The translations under genes and the position numbers were made by a program. From CAMDBL01 sp964498125 (GTDB lineage Bacteria > Pseudomonadota > Alphaproteobacteria > Rhizobiales > Hyphomicrobiaceae): 54,181 bases of DNA. Shown one piece after another: positions 33,084 to 42,182 of the stretch (positions are counted from its first letter, which is position 1; every line of letters begins with the position of its first letter). A model generated the notes under the pieces. It did not search any database. It saw only the letters and a list, made by a program, of their open reading frames with translations, and was not told where the DNA came from. The DNA lies in the NCBI GenBank assembly GCA_964498125.1, contig CAZCGE010000009.1, forward strand, positions 1 to 54,181. The letters run 5' to 3'.

Positions 33084-34079
33084 ATGACCAGAAAAGCAAT
33101 CTTCATTGCGGCCGGCGCGCTGTTGGCCGCTGGCGCCGTTGCCACGGTGGCGGCGCAAGGCCATCGCGGCTGGCAGAGCCGGCACGGCGAGATGCTCGGC
33201 ATGGACATGGAGCATGATGGTCCCGGTCGCGGCGGCCGACTGCGCGGCTGGCGCGGGGATTTGACCCAGTCGGAGCATGACACCCAGACGCGCGAGCGCT
33301 TCGCCCGCCTGGATCGCAACAGCGACGGTGTCATCGATGCCGCCGAGATCGAAGCCGCCATAGCCGAGCGCATGGGCGGCTGGCACGGCAGAATGGGCAG
33401 CGGCATGGGCGAGCGAATGCTGCGCCGGTTCGACGAGAACCGCGACGGCAAGGTGACGCGCGAGGAATTCACCAATTCGGTGCGTCAACGGTTCGTTGAG
33501 ATGGATCTCAACAATGATGGGCGGATCGACGACGAAGACCTGCCGCCGCTGCTGCGGGGCCGGGGCGTGCTGGGCGAAGGCCGAGGCCCCGGAGGCGGTG
33601 TCGGACGTGGTCACGGCGGGCCATTGATGAATATGCTGCGCGGCGCCGATGCCAACAAGGACGGCGTCATCACGCTCGATGAAGCACAAAGCGAAGCCGC
33701 CAAGCTGTTCACGCAATTCGACCGCAACAAGGACAACGTCATCGACAAGACCGACGTCGAGGCGCTGAAAAAGGAGATGGTCGATTATCGCGTCAAGCGC
33801 TTCATCCATCATTTCGGCGCCGACAAGGATGGCAAGGTGACCCGCGAGCAGTTCGACAAAATGGCCAAGGAGCGGTTCGCCATGCTCGATCTCGACAATG
33901 ATGCCAAGATCTCGCGCGATGAGATGCCCGGGCGCGGTCGCTGGGGCAGCCACCGGCAGCGCGGCGACGATGAGCACGAGTCCAGCGAGCGGCGCGGCCG
34001 GGGCGGACCGATGATGGCGCCGGGACGTGAAGGTCCCGGACGTGAAGGCCCCGGACGTGAAGGCATGGGTCGGAACTGA
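33084..34079 (+). CDS. Secreted EF-hand protein with about seven calcium-binding loops
   Basis: 331 residues: signal peptide (MTRKAIFIAAGALLAAGAVATVAAQ), then EF-hand loops DRNSDGVIDAAE, DENRDGKVTREE, DLNNDGRIDDED, DANKDGVITLDE, DRNKDNVIDKTD, DKDGKVTREQ and DLDNDAKISRDE, separated by Gly/Arg-rich linkers. The C-terminus repeats GREGP three times (DNA period 15 bp). It probably binds Ca2+ or other metals in the periplasm. It leads a group with an ECF sigma factor, a membrane protein and a metal-sensor-like protein. Start choice: ATG 33084 after GGAG; ATG 33072 is possible. Confidence 0.85.
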   Translation: MTRKAIFIAAGALLAAGAVATVAAQGHRGWQSRHGEMLGMDMEHDGPGRGGRLRGWRGDLTQSEHDTQTRERFARLDRNSDGVIDAAEIEAAIAERMGGWHGRMGSGMGERMLRRFDENRDGKVTREEFTNSVRQRFVEMDLNNDGRIDDEDLPPLLRGRGVLGEGRGPGGGVGRGHGGPLMNMLRGADANKDGVITLDEAQSEAAKLFTQFDRNKDNVIDKTDVEALKKEMVDYRVKRFIHHFGADKDGKVTREQFDKMAKERFAMLDLDNDAKISRDEMPGRGRWGSHRQRGDDEHESSERRGRGGPMMAPGREGPGREGPGREGMGRN

Positions 34080-34103
34080 CGCAAGCGAGGGCTGAGCGCG
34101 CGG

Positions 34104-34766
34104 ATGCAGGTCGCCGCGCGCTCGGTCCCGATCTCGAGGGAGGCGGCGCTGGCGCGCGGCATTGCACCATGGCTGGCGGCGGTCACAGGCGGAAAAACGC
34201 CCCTCGGTGAGACCGATGCCGACCTCGTGACACGTGCCGGACAAGGCGACGCGGTCGCTTTCCGGCGTTTGGTCGATCGTCATATCGGCCCGTCGCTCGG
34301 CATCGCCCGCCGGCTGCTTCGCGACGAAGCCGAGGCCGAGGACGTGGTGCAGGAAGGCATGTTGCGGTTATGGCGCATGAGCAGCCAACTGGAGATCGGC
34401 GACGGCGGGGTCAAGCCCTGGCTCAGGCGCGTGGTCTCAAATCTGTGCATCGATCGCATCCGCGCCAGATCCCGCACGGATGTCGTGGAAGAGCCGCCGG
34501 AGCAAGCGCAGCCGCCCGATCAGCTTGCCGCGTTGACAGGCAAGGACGTCGCCGATCGCGTGCATCAGGCCTTGCAGGCGCTGCCGGAACGACAACGGCA
34601 GGCATTGACGCTGTTCCACTACGAAAACCTCAGCCAGAGCGAGGTTGCTAGCGCGATGAACATCTCCGAGGAGGCCGTGGAATCCCTCTTGTCGCGGGCG
34701 CGGCGGACTTTGCGAGTGCTGCTGAAAGATGATTGGCGCGAACTGGTGATGGACGATGCGGGCTGA
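34104..34766 (+). CDS. ECF-type RNA polymerase sigma factor
   Basis: 220 residues: a ~40-residue N-terminal extension, sigma region 2 (DADLVTRAGQGDAVAFRRLVDRHIGPSLGIARRLLRDEAEAEDVVQEGMLRLWRM), a linker, and region 4 (VHQALQALPERQRQALTLFHYENLSQSEVASAMNISEEAVESLLSRARRTLRVLL). It lies 24 bases after the EF-hand gene and 21 before a membrane protein that could be its anti-sigma factor. The gene group suggests a metal or envelope-stress response. The N-terminal extension may be non-coding. Confidence 0.88.
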   Translation: MQVAARSVPISREAALARGIAPWLAAVTGGKTPLGETDADLVTRAGQGDAVAFRRLVDRHIGPSLGIARRLLRDEAEAEDVVQEGMLRLWRMSSQLEIGDGGVKPWLRRVVSNLCIDRIRARSRTDVVEEPPEQAQPPDQLAALTGKDVADRVHQALQALPERQRQALTLFHYENLSQSEVASAMNISEEAVESLLSRARRTLRVLLKDDWRELVMDDAG

Positions 34767-34787
34767 CATGACGACGAAGGACAGAAC

Positions 34788-35327
34788 ATGAGCGCGGACA
34801 ACACCAACGGGCCCGATATCGGCGCGCTGCGGCGGCTCCTCGATGTTTATGGCGGCGATACCAAGCGCTGGCCGCGGGAGGCCACCCGCCGCTTCGCGCC
34901 ATTGCTCGCCAGCGACGGCCAGGCCCGTGCGGCGCTGGCGGAGGCGCGCGCCCTCGATGCAGCCCTGGCAACCACGCCGACGATTTCGCCAGACCGGCTG
35001 CGGCGGCTGGCGGATCGTATCGTGCAAGACGCCCTCGCCCAAGGTGCAGCCGTTCAGTCCCGGCACGACACCGGCAGGATCATCGACCTCGCCGCAACCA
35101 GGCGCACGACCCAGCATCCACCGTCCGTGCGGGCCAACAACCGATGGCAGGCCACGGGATTGCTCGCCGCATCGTTGCTGATCGGCGTGTTCGCCGGTGT
35201 CTCGGGCTCGGCGGGCGTTGCCTTCGACGACATTGCCGCGCTGATCGGCCTGGCAGGGGAAAGCGAGCCGCTGATCACGGCGTTCGAACTCGGCTTCGAC
35301 AGCGCCATCGACGAGGAGACGCTATGA
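34788..35327 (+). CDS. Membrane protein, candidate anti-sigma factor
   Basis: 179 residues: cytoplasmic N-terminal ~115 residues with an opening LRRLLDVYGGDTKRWPREATRRFAPLLA, one transmembrane helix (~118-140), and a short C-terminal part (~40 residues). Position directly after an ECF sigma gene and this topology fit an anti-sigma factor, but no zinc-binding HxxxCxxC motif is visible, so a ZAS-type mechanism is unlikely. I do not recognise a named family. It overlaps the next gene by four bases. Confidence 0.65.
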   Translation: MSADNTNGPDIGALRRLLDVYGGDTKRWPREATRRFAPLLASDGQARAALAEARALDAALATTPTISPDRLRRLADRIVQDALAQGAAVQSRHDTGRIIDLAATRRTTQHPPSVRANNRWQATGLLAASLLIGVFAGVSGSAGVAFDDIAALIGLAGESEPLITAFELGFDSAIDEETL

Positions 35328-35866
35328 GCGTGACCGCTGCCAGTCCCGAAACGGCGATGCACCGTGTCCCACGCTGGATCTGGGTGACGCTCGTCGCATC
35401 CGTTTCGGTCAATCTGCTGCTGATCGGGCTGATGGCTGGAGCCGCCTGGTTCCGCCATCGCGCCGGCGGGCCGTTCGCGACCGCCGCCAGCCCCATGGGC
35501 TTCATCCGCATGCTGCCCAAGGAAAGACGCGACGCCATCCGCTCGGCGGCGCCTGAAGCGTTCGCCAACATGCGGCCGCACTGGCAGGCCGTCAGGCAGG
35601 CGCGGCGGGAGGCCGACCGGCTGCTGACCACCGAACCGTTCAGCGCCGAGACATTCCTTGCCGCGCATCGCCGCATGATCGAGGCGGATGCGGCGGCGCG
35701 CAGGGCCGCGTCGCAAATTCTCGCCGACACCGCCGCACGCATGACACCGGAGGAGCGTGCACAGATGTTGGGCTGGCGCGACCGGCAGAGATGGTGGCGG
35801 CGCGGGCATGGCCCGCACGGGGAGCGCGACGACCCGGCCAAATTGCCGGAGCCTGACCGGCCCTGA
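35324..35866 (+). CDS. Periplasmic heavy-metal sensor-like protein (CnrX/Metal_resist-like)
   Basis: 180 residues: N-terminal anchor (WIWVTLVASVSVNLLLIGLMAGA), then a long helical periplasmic domain (MLPKERRDAIRSAAPEAFANMRPHWQAVRQARREADRLLTTEPFSAETFLAAHRRMIEADAAARRAAS...MTPEERAQML), the pattern of CnrX/Spy-type metal or stress sensors. The C-terminus is His/Arg-rich (WRRGHGPHGER). It would pass a periplasmic signal through the preceding membrane protein to the sigma factor. Coupled by ATGA. Confidence 0.75.
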   Translation: MSVTAASPETAMHRVPRWIWVTLVASVSVNLLLIGLMAGAAWFRHRAGGPFATAASPMGFIRMLPKERRDAIRSAAPEAFANMRPHWQAVRQARREADRLLTTEPFSAETFLAAHRRMIEADAAARRAASQILADTAARMTPEERAQMLGWRDRQRWWRRGHGPHGERDDPAKLPEPDRP

Positions 35867-35896
35867 CACGGTGATCAAACCCATGGCGAACCGGTC

Positions 35897-36130
35897 GGGG
35901 TCAGACCCTCGGGTCTGACCCCTTGCAGTGCACCGCTGTCGCCTCACGTCTCGCCCGCGCGATGGGTTGTGAGCGTCGCGGTGGAGTGAGTGATCAACAA
36001 GGGGTCAGACCCTCGGGTCCGACCCCTTGCAGTGCACCGCCGTCGCCTCACGTCTCGCCCGCGCGATGGGTTGTGAGCGGCGCGGTGGAGTGAGTGATCA
36101 ACAAGGGGTCAGACCCAAGGGTCTGACCCC
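35897..36130. repeat. 104-bp tandem repeat (2.25 copies) built on a GGGGTCAGACCC palindrome
   Basis: The palindrome GGGGTCAGACCC...GGGTCTGACCCC starts at 35897, 36001 and 36105, an exact 104-base spacing. The rest of the unit (TTGCAGTGCACCGC onward, GTGATCAACAA at the end) is repeated nearly without change, with 36105-36130 as the partial third copy. It sits between two convergent genes and could serve as a bidirectional terminator. Confidence 0.9.
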
Positions 36131-36142
36131 GTCCCGTCCGGT

Positions 36143-38797
36143 TCAATCCTCGATGATCCGGCTGACGATCTCGTGCACGTCGCGCGATAGCCCCACGGTC
36201 CTGGTGATGCGCTGCAGCGCCTTGCGCGCGTGGCGGCGGCGCTCGCTTTCCAATGACCGCCAGCTGCGAAAACAACCGAGCATGCGGGCTGCCACCTGCG
36301 GATTGAACTTCTCGATGGCCAGGACCTGGGCCGCGACGAACTCGTAGCCCGCGCCATCCCGGCGATTGAACTGGACCGGATTGCCGTTGGCGAAGTTGCC
36401 AATCAGCGCGCGCACCTTGTTGGGTGCGGTCAAGGCAAAGAGGCGATGCTGGGTCAATGCCTTCACCTGATCGAGCGTGCGGGCATGCGGCGAAAGCGCC
36501 TGCACCGCGAACCAGGTGTCGATGACCAGATGATCCGCATGCCAACGCTCGTAGAAGTGGGCGAGAGCGGCGTCGGCCTCGGGGGAGGGCTGGGCGGCGA
36601 GCAGCACCAGGGCATGCGTCGCCTCGGTCATGTTGGTGGCTTTGTCGTAGTGCATCTTGACGCGAGCACGGTCGGCGGGCGTGCCGCGAGCCGCCAGCAG
36701 CGTCAGCGCGGCATTGCGCAGCGCCCGCCGCCCGGCACTGCCGGCGTCCGACGAAAAACGGCCCGTGTCACGATATTGGGCGTACAGGTCCTGGAGCTGG
36801 GCACCGAGCGTCGTGCCGACCAGCTTCAGCAGCTGGCGTCGGGCGCGGTGGATCAGGCCCGGATCGACGTTACGCCCAATCACGCGGGCAATATCGGCCT
36901 CGCTCGGCAGCTTCAGGAGTTCGGCGCGATAGGCCGGCTCCAGCCCGATGTTGGCAATGCTGGCACCCAGCGCCCGGGCCAACGCGATGCCGCGCGACGT
37001 GCGTTTGCCTTGCTGCAAGGTGCGCACGATCTGGACGAGAACCCGCGTCGCGTAGGTGTTGGCCGCCTGCCAGCGGTTGAACAGGTCGCTATCGTTCGCC
37101 ATCAGGAATTCCAGATCGCGATCGGTCAAGTCGATGGTCAGGTTGATCGGCGCCGAGAAGCCGCGCAGCAATGAGGGCACGGGCTTGCTGGGCACCTCGA
37201 CGAAGCGAAACGTCTGCGCGCGCCGGTCGACATGCAGCACGCCGTCCCTGACTTCGGTGCCGTCGTCGAGCTTCAGCGCCAGGTCCTGGCCGTTGCCGCT
37301 GACAAGTCCCAGGCGCAATGGAACATGCAGCGGCCGCTTGCGCTGGTCGCCCGGCGTCGGCGGATTGATTTGCTCGACTTTCAACTCCGCGGTCTTGGCG
37401 GTCTTGTCATAGCTCATGGAGCAAACAAGCTCAGGCGTACCCGCCTGGCTGTACCACATGCGGAACTGGCTAAGGTCGGCGCCGGTGGCAACCTCGAAGG
37501 AGGAGATGAAATCTTCCACCGTGGCGGCCCGGCCGTCGTGGTGCTCGAAATAGGTGTCCATACCGGCGCGGAAACCCTCTTCGCCCAGAATGGTGCGGAT
37601 CATGCGCACCAGCTCGGCGCCCTTCTCGTAGACGGTCGCCGTATAGAAGTTGTTGATCTCGATATAGGCCTCCGGCCGCACCGGATGCGCCAGGGGACCC
37701 GAATCCTCGGCGAACTGCAGCGATCTCAGCTGACGCACATCGGCGATGCGCTGCACCGTGGCGGAGCGCTCGTCGGCGGAAAATTCCTGGTCACGGAAGA
37801 CGGTCAGGCCTTCCTTCAGGCAGAGTTGGAACCAGTCGCGGCAGGTGATGCGGTTGCCCGTCCAGTTGTGGAAATACTCGTGCGCGACGACCGCCTCGAT
37901 CGCCTCGTAGATCGAGTCGGTCGCGGTTTCGGCGGTGGCCAGGATCAAGCGGTCGTTGAAGACGTTGAGCCCCTTGTTCTCCATGGCCCCCATGTTGAAG
38001 TCGGATACGGCGACGATATTGAAGACATCCAGATCATACTCGCGCCCGAAACGGCGCTCGTCCCAGGCCATCGAGCGCTCGAGCGAATCCATCGCCCAGC
38101 CGGCACGCGCCTCCTTGCCCGGCTCGACGTAAATGCGCAGCTCGACATTGCGGCCCGACATGGTTTTGAAGGTGGAGGCGATCGAGGCGAGATTGCCGCC
38201 GACCATGGCAAACAGGTAGCAGGGCTTGGGATGGGGATCGCGCCACACCGCGAAGTGGCGCTTGCCGCCGGCCAGCGTCCCCCGCTCCACTGGATTGCCG
38301 TTGGACAGCAGCACCGGCGCATCATCGCGGTCCGCCTCGAGCCGCACCGTATAGGTGGACAGCACGTCCGGCCGGTCGAGGAAGTAGGTGATGTGCCGGA
38401 AGCCCTCGGCCTCGCACTGCGTGCAATAGATGCCGCGCGAGCGATAGAGCCCGGTCAGCGCCTTGTTGGCTTCGGGGTTGCACCAGGTGGTGATCTCGAG
38501 CGTGAAGGACGGCGCACGTGGCGGGCGCGGCAGCTCGAGGGCGGTCTCGCTCAGCACATAGTCCTTGGCGGTGAGCAGCCTGCCATCGACCTTGACCTCG
38601 CCGAGTTCGAGCTGCTCGCCGTCGAGCTTCAACGCGCCGGATGCCTCGGCGGCGGCAGGGTTAGGCCGCATCGTCAGGCGGGACCGCACCCGGGTCCGTG
38701 TCGGATCGAGCGCCACATCGAGGTCGACGGTGTCGATCAGGAAGGCGGGCGGGCGATAATCCTTGAGACGGATTGGGCGCGGGGTTTCTGGTTTCAT
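36143..38797 (-). CDS. pepN: Aminopeptidase N (M1 family)
   Basis: 884 residues, full length for the bacterial M1 family. The exopeptidase motif GAMENKGLNVFN lies near residue 269, and the zinc motif HEYFHNW near residue 305, followed ~20 residues on by the third ligand in LKEGLTVFRDQEF. The N-terminal beta domain opens PIRLKDYRPPAFLIDTVDLDVALDPTRTRV. C-terminal helical repeats follow. It removes N-terminal residues from peptides in the cytoplasm. Convergent with the metal-sensor operon; the 104-bp tandem repeat lies at its 3' side. Confidence 0.95.
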   Translation of the reverse strand: MKPETPRPIRLKDYRPPAFLIDTVDLDVALDPTRTRVRSRLTMRPNPAAAEASGALKLDGEQLELGEVKVDGRLLTAKDYVLSETALELPRPPRAPSFTLEITTWCNPEANKALTGLYRSRGIYCTQCEAEGFRHITYFLDRPDVLSTYTVRLEADRDDAPVLLSNGNPVERGTLAGGKRHFAVWRDPHPKPCYLFAMVGGNLASIASTFKTMSGRNVELRIYVEPGKEARAGWAMDSLERSMAWDERRFGREYDLDVFNIVAVSDFNMGAMENKGLNVFNDRLILATAETATDSIYEAIEAVVAHEYFHNWTGNRITCRDWFQLCLKEGLTVFRDQEFSADERSATVQRIADVRQLRSLQFAEDSGPLAHPVRPEAYIEINNFYTATVYEKGAELVRMIRTILGEEGFRAGMDTYFEHHDGRAATVEDFISSFEVATGADLSQFRMWYSQAGTPELVCSMSYDKTAKTAELKVEQINPPTPGDQRKRPLHVPLRLGLVSGNGQDLALKLDDGTEVRDGVLHVDRRAQTFRFVEVPSKPVPSLLRGFSAPINLTIDLTDRDLEFLMANDSDLFNRWQAANTYATRVLVQIVRTLQQGKRTSRGIALARALGASIANIGLEPAYRAELLKLPSEADIARVIGRNVDPGLIHRARRQLLKLVGTTLGAQLQDLYAQYRDTGRFSSDAGSAGRRALRNAALTLLAARGTPADRARVKMHYDKATNMTEATHALVLLAAQPSPEADAALAHFYERWHADHLVIDTWFAVQALSPHARTLDQVKALTQHRLFALTAPNKVRALIGNFANGNPVQFNRRDGAGYEFVAAQVLAIEKFNPQVAARMLGCFRSWRSLESERRRHARKALQRITRTVGLSRDVHEIVSRIIED

Positions 38798-38865
38798 CGA
38801 TGTGTCGAGCCTTCTCGGGGCGCGGCCGGGATGGACTCCAGGTCGCGCCGGGACCGGATTCGGGT

Positions 38866-38970
38866 CTAAGCAGACTTTCGTTGAAAGGCCAACGAATCAT
38901 CTGCTTAGGACTTTGTTTTAGCAGAGTTTTATCGGAAAACCGCGAAGTACACTTTTGCGAACTCTGCTTA
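38866..38970. repeat. Double-hairpin dispersed repeat, copy B1
   Basis: TAAGCAGA pairs with TCTGCTTA, then ACTTTGTTTT, then AGCAGAGTT pairs with AACTCTGCT. The same layout occurs at 46685-46789 (B2) and, with different arm sequence but conserved CTTTGTTT and AAACCGGC-type core, at 42738-42840. It lies in the pepN upstream region. Confidence 0.75.
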
Positions 38971-39013
38971 GTCTTAGCACACAGCACACCGGTGGAAGCA
39001 GGCTCTGCGACCG

Positions 39014-40159
39014 TTAGCCCGCCGGATTTCCGAGGAATTCAGCACGCACGGCGGCCGTGTGCTGGCCAAGGGCAGGCACCGGGCCAAATGCAACCGTTTC
39101 GCCCATGTGCCGAGCGGCCGGCGCCGGCATCGCGACGGGACCGCCGGGTGTGCCAACGGAGGTTTCGCGCAAATGCGGATGGGCCAACAGGGCATCGAGG
39201 TCGCTGACCCGGCCAAAGGCGATGTCCGCGGCCAGCAGCGCGGCAATCGCCGCACGATGCTCGGTTCGGGAAAACCAAATGGCAACAAGCGCATCGGTTG
39301 CCGCCCGGTTGGTGACGCGGGCCACCATGGACGAGAAGCGCGGATCGCTGACCGCCTCGGGCGCATCCAGCACAGCGCGGCACAGCGCGTGCCACTCGCG
39401 CTCGTTTTGGATGGAGATCAGGATCGGCACGCCGTCCGCCGTCGCAAATACGCCGTAAGGCGCGACCGAGGGGTGCGCCAAGCCGATGCGCGCCGGCGGC
39501 GTACCGGCGCGGGTATGCATGATGGGAACGGCCATCCACTCGGCCATGGCATCGAACATGGCGACGCGGATGTCGGCGCCCTGGCCGGTGCGGCCGCGCC
39601 CGATCAAGGCTTCCAGGATCGCCTCGTAGGCATTCATGCCGGTGGCGATGTCGACCGCGGACACGCCGACGCGCGAGGGCGCCTCCGGCCCGCCGGTGAC
39701 ATGCGCCAAGCCGCTTTCGGCCTGGATCAGCAAGTCGTAGGCCTTGCGCCGCGCGTAGGGCCCGGTCTCGCCGTAGCCAGAGATCGAGCACAGGATCAGC
39801 CGGGGAAAGCGCTGACGCAGTGCCGGGAAAGGGTATCCGAGCCGCTCCAGCGCGCCGGGCTTCAGGTTCTGGATGAACACGTCGGCCTTGGCCAGCAGGG
39901 CTTCCAGCAGCACCTTGTCACCGGGCTTGGTCAGGTCGACGACGACCGATTCCTTGCCGCGGTTGAGCCAGACGAAGTAGGAACTCTGCCCGGCGGCGGC
40001 CGTGTCGTAGGCGCGCGCGAAATCCCCCTCCGGGCGCTCGAGCTTGATCACGCGCGCACCCGCATCGGCCAACCGCCGGCTGGCCATCGGCGCGGCCACG
40101 GCCTGCTCCAGGGAAACGACCAGCAGTCCGGTGAGCGGCTTGATCATGGGTTGGAGCAC
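39014..40159 (-). CDS. CoA-transferase family III (CaiB/BaiF-like)
   Basis: 381 residues of the class III CoA-transferases: LTGLLVVSLEQAVAAPMASRRLADAGARVIKLERPEGDFAR, FVWLNRGKESVVVDL, the conserved Asp-containing YDLLIQAESGLAHVTG, and QGADIRVAMFDAMAEW. It moves CoA between carboxylic acids; the donor/acceptor pair is unknown. The start could be 40159 or 40147 (MIKPLTG). It stands alone, with repeat DNA on both sides. Confidence 0.88.
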   Translation of the reverse strand: MLQPMIKPLTGLLVVSLEQAVAAPMASRRLADAGARVIKLERPEGDFARAYDTAAAGQSSYFVWLNRGKESVVVDLTKPGDKVLLEALLAKADVFIQNLKPGALERLGYPFPALRQRFPRLILCSISGYGETGPYARRKAYDLLIQAESGLAHVTGGPEAPSRVGVSAVDIATGMNAYEAILEALIGRGRTGQGADIRVAMFDAMAEWMAVPIMHTRAGTPPARIGLAHPSVAPYGVFATADGVPILISIQNEREWHALCRAVLDAPEAVSDPRFSSMVARVTNRAATDALVAIWFSRTEHRAAIAALLAADIAFGRVSDLDALLAHPHLRETSVGTPGGPVAMPAPAARHMGETVAFGPVPALGQHTAAVRAEFLGNPAG

Positions 40160-40214
40160 ATCGTGTTTCGATCGGCGGAAGGCAAGGCGCTGTGGCGGGG
40201 GAACGGGTGGTACA

Positions 40215-40263
40215 GACCGGGTTGATCCCTGACACTTTGGACCGGGCTCATTCCTGACAGTAT
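40215..40263. repeat. Tandem 25-bp motif resembling an insertion-sequence end
   Basis: GACCGGGTTGATCCCTGACA (40215) and GACCGGGCTCATTCCTGACA (40240) are imperfect copies with a 25-base period, each continuing CTTT/GTAT. Multiple short terminal repeats are a habit of IS21-like ends. No transposase is present, so it would be a solo end. Confidence 0.4.
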
Positions 40264-40341
40264 TCGCTCATTGTTCCGGTGTCATCGCCGTTTCCGGAGC
40301 GACGCGGAACCATGCACGGCCTGCGCAACAGCGGTGACCGA

Positions 40342-41892
40342 CTATTGTGCGCGCAGCACGAAGCAGTCGATGCCGAGGCGGCGCAGCTCGGTGCAGGCCG
40401 TGGCGGCGCCCGCGGTGTCGAAGCCCGCGAACCGCGCCCGGTAAAGTGGGCGCTCCTTGACCAGCGGCGCCACCACCGGCCGATTGCCGCGCAACAACCC
40501 GCCGGCCTTTTGGCGCACGATGGCAAGTTGGCGCTCGGCCTCGGTGCTGGTGGCATAGGCGCCGACCTGGATCTCCAAGGCGTGCGCGCTAGCGGCAGGC
40601 ACGACCATGGCGGATACCGGCGCCGGGCCCGTCGCCAGGCGAATCGGCGCCTGGCGGCCTTGCGCACCAGAATGCGCCAGTCGCTCGGCCTGCGCCTGCA
40701 GCGTCCCGGCTGGCGCGCTGCGATCGTTGGCAGCTATGACGGGCGACAGCGCCGATGTAGTGACGACAGAGCGCGCCGATGGAACCTCGGCGGTGGCCCG
40801 AGTGCGACCCTCGCCGCCCGAGGTAACGCGGGTGCCGGTCGCAAGCCGTCCGCGCGCAATCTCGACGGGGATCGGCGGCGCGATCGCCACAGCCGGCTGC
40901 ACTGACCGTGCAACCGGCGCCGGCGCCCGCACCAGCTCGGGAGCCACGGCAAGTCTTGCATCTGGCCGCGGACGCGCCGCGGGAACGGGCATGGGAACGG
41001 GCCGGCCCCTCGCCACCAACGCTGGCGTGCGGCGGCGGGTCTTCTCGGTCGACGCCTTGGCCAGGGCTCGGGTCAACAGCACGCGCATATAGGCGTCGCG
41101 CATGCTCGCCGTCGTGCCGCCGAACACGGCGCCGATGACATGCTTGCCGTCCCGGCGCACGGACGCCACCAGGTTGAAACCCGAAAGGCGCGTGTAACCG
41201 GTCTTGATGCCGTCGGTGCCCTCGTAATTGAACAGCAAAGCGTTGTGATTGCGGAAGCTGGCGCCCTGATGGGTGAAGTGCTTGGTCTGAAACAGCGCGT
41301 AATGCCGCGGAAAGTCGTCCTGCAGCCGCAGCGCCAGCGTGATCATGTCGCGCGCCGTCGTCACCTGTGCGGCATCGGGCAGTCCCGACGCATTGCGAAA
41401 GACGCTGTTTTTCATGCCGATCTGGCGCGCCCGCTCGCTCATCTGAACGGCAAAGCGGCCCTCGCTGCCGGCAATATGCTCGGCCAGCGCCACAGCCACA
41501 TCATTGGCCGACTTGGTGATCAGCGCCTTGATGGCTTCGATCACCGTAATCTCTTGGCCGGGTTCGAGGTCGAGCTTGGTCGGAGCGACCGAGGCCGCGT
41601 TAGCGCTGATTTTGATCTTGGATGCATACGTCAGGCGGCCCTGCTCGATCTGCTCGAACACCAGGTAAAGCGTCATCATCTTGGTGAGCGATGCTGGATA
41701 GCGCGTCTGATCCGCGGCCGAATCATGCAAGACCGCGCCACTGTTGGCATCGAGCACGAAGGCGGCCTGCCGCCCCTGGCCATGGGCAGCGTCCAAAGGC
41801 GCCAGGGTGCTGCATGCCAGTGCCAAGACTGCCATGGCACGCGTCCACGGCTGCCGCTTGGCGGCGCAGGTCGGCAAAGGTGTTACTATCAC
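40342..41892 (-). CDS. D-alanyl-D-alanine carboxypeptidase (PBP5/6 type) with C-terminal SPOR domain
   Basis: 516 residues: signal peptide (cleavage near AAHG-Q), then a serine carboxypeptidase with SLTK (S68-K71), SAN (in ITKSANDVAVALAEH) and KTG (DGIKTGYT). A long Ala/Pro/Arg-rich linker (~290-430) precedes a SPOR domain (EIQVGAYATSTEAERQLAIVRQKAGGLL...RARFAGFDTAGAATACTELRRLGIDCFV). SPOR binds denuded glycan at division sites, so the enzyme is likely directed to the septum. The family trims the fifth D-Ala of stem peptides. The start could also be an internal ATG at residue 20. Confidence 0.92.
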   Translation of the reverse strand: MIVTPLPTCAAKRQPWTRAMAVLALACSTLAPLDAAHGQGRQAAFVLDANSGAVLHDSAADQTRYPASLTKMMTLYLVFEQIEQGRLTYASKIKISANAASVAPTKLDLEPGQEITVIEAIKALITKSANDVAVALAEHIAGSEGRFAVQMSERARQIGMKNSVFRNASGLPDAAQVTTARDMITLALRLQDDFPRHYALFQTKHFTHQGASFRNHNALLFNYEGTDGIKTGYTRLSGFNLVASVRRDGKHVIGAVFGGTTASMRDAYMRVLLTRALAKASTEKTRRRTPALVARGRPVPMPVPAARPRPDARLAVAPELVRAPAPVARSVQPAVAIAPPIPVEIARGRLATGTRVTSGGEGRTRATAEVPSARSVVTTSALSPVIAANDRSAPAGTLQAQAERLAHSGAQGRQAPIRLATGPAPVSAMVVPAASAHALEIQVGAYATSTEAERQLAIVRQKAGGLLRGNRPVVAPLVKERPLYRARFAGFDTAGAATACTELRRLGIDCFVLRAQ

Positions 41893-42095
41893 GACTGCGA
41901 ACTCGCACGCTCACCGAGTATGCGCCAGCCGGGCCCATACCGGATCGACGCACGCCCGCATTGTTCAACGCCCCGGGGACCGCATTGCCGGGCCTGCGCG
42001 CAGGCCGGTCGCAATCCACTATGTTTTGGGGCGCCATTGCAGCTTGCCGCCGTGCGGGTCCGCGCCGACGCCCTTTATCCTTTACCAGCCTATAC

Positions 42096-42118
42096 TTAAC
42101 CTCTGGAAATCCGGTTAA
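42096..42118. promoter_or_regulatory. TTAACC-N11-GGTTAA inverted repeat
   Basis: A perfect 6-bp inverted repeat in the 396-base stretch between the divergent carboxypeptidase (starts 41892, minus) and phasin (42289, plus) genes. The half-site matches the CtrA half-site TTAACC, but orientation and spacing differ from the direct TTAA-N7-TTAA. The rest of the stretch shows G+C-rich DNA without an open frame I can support. Confidence 0.35.
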
Positions 42119-42182
42119 CGGTGGCCATGGCCAAGCATCGGCGGGCCTGCCAGGTTATGCCGCGGCGCAAAACCCCAGTTGC

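Noticed and set aside
42096..42118. CtrA binding site
   Set aside because: Half-sites are inverted with 11-base spacing instead of the direct TTAA-N7-TTAA; reported only as an inverted repeat.
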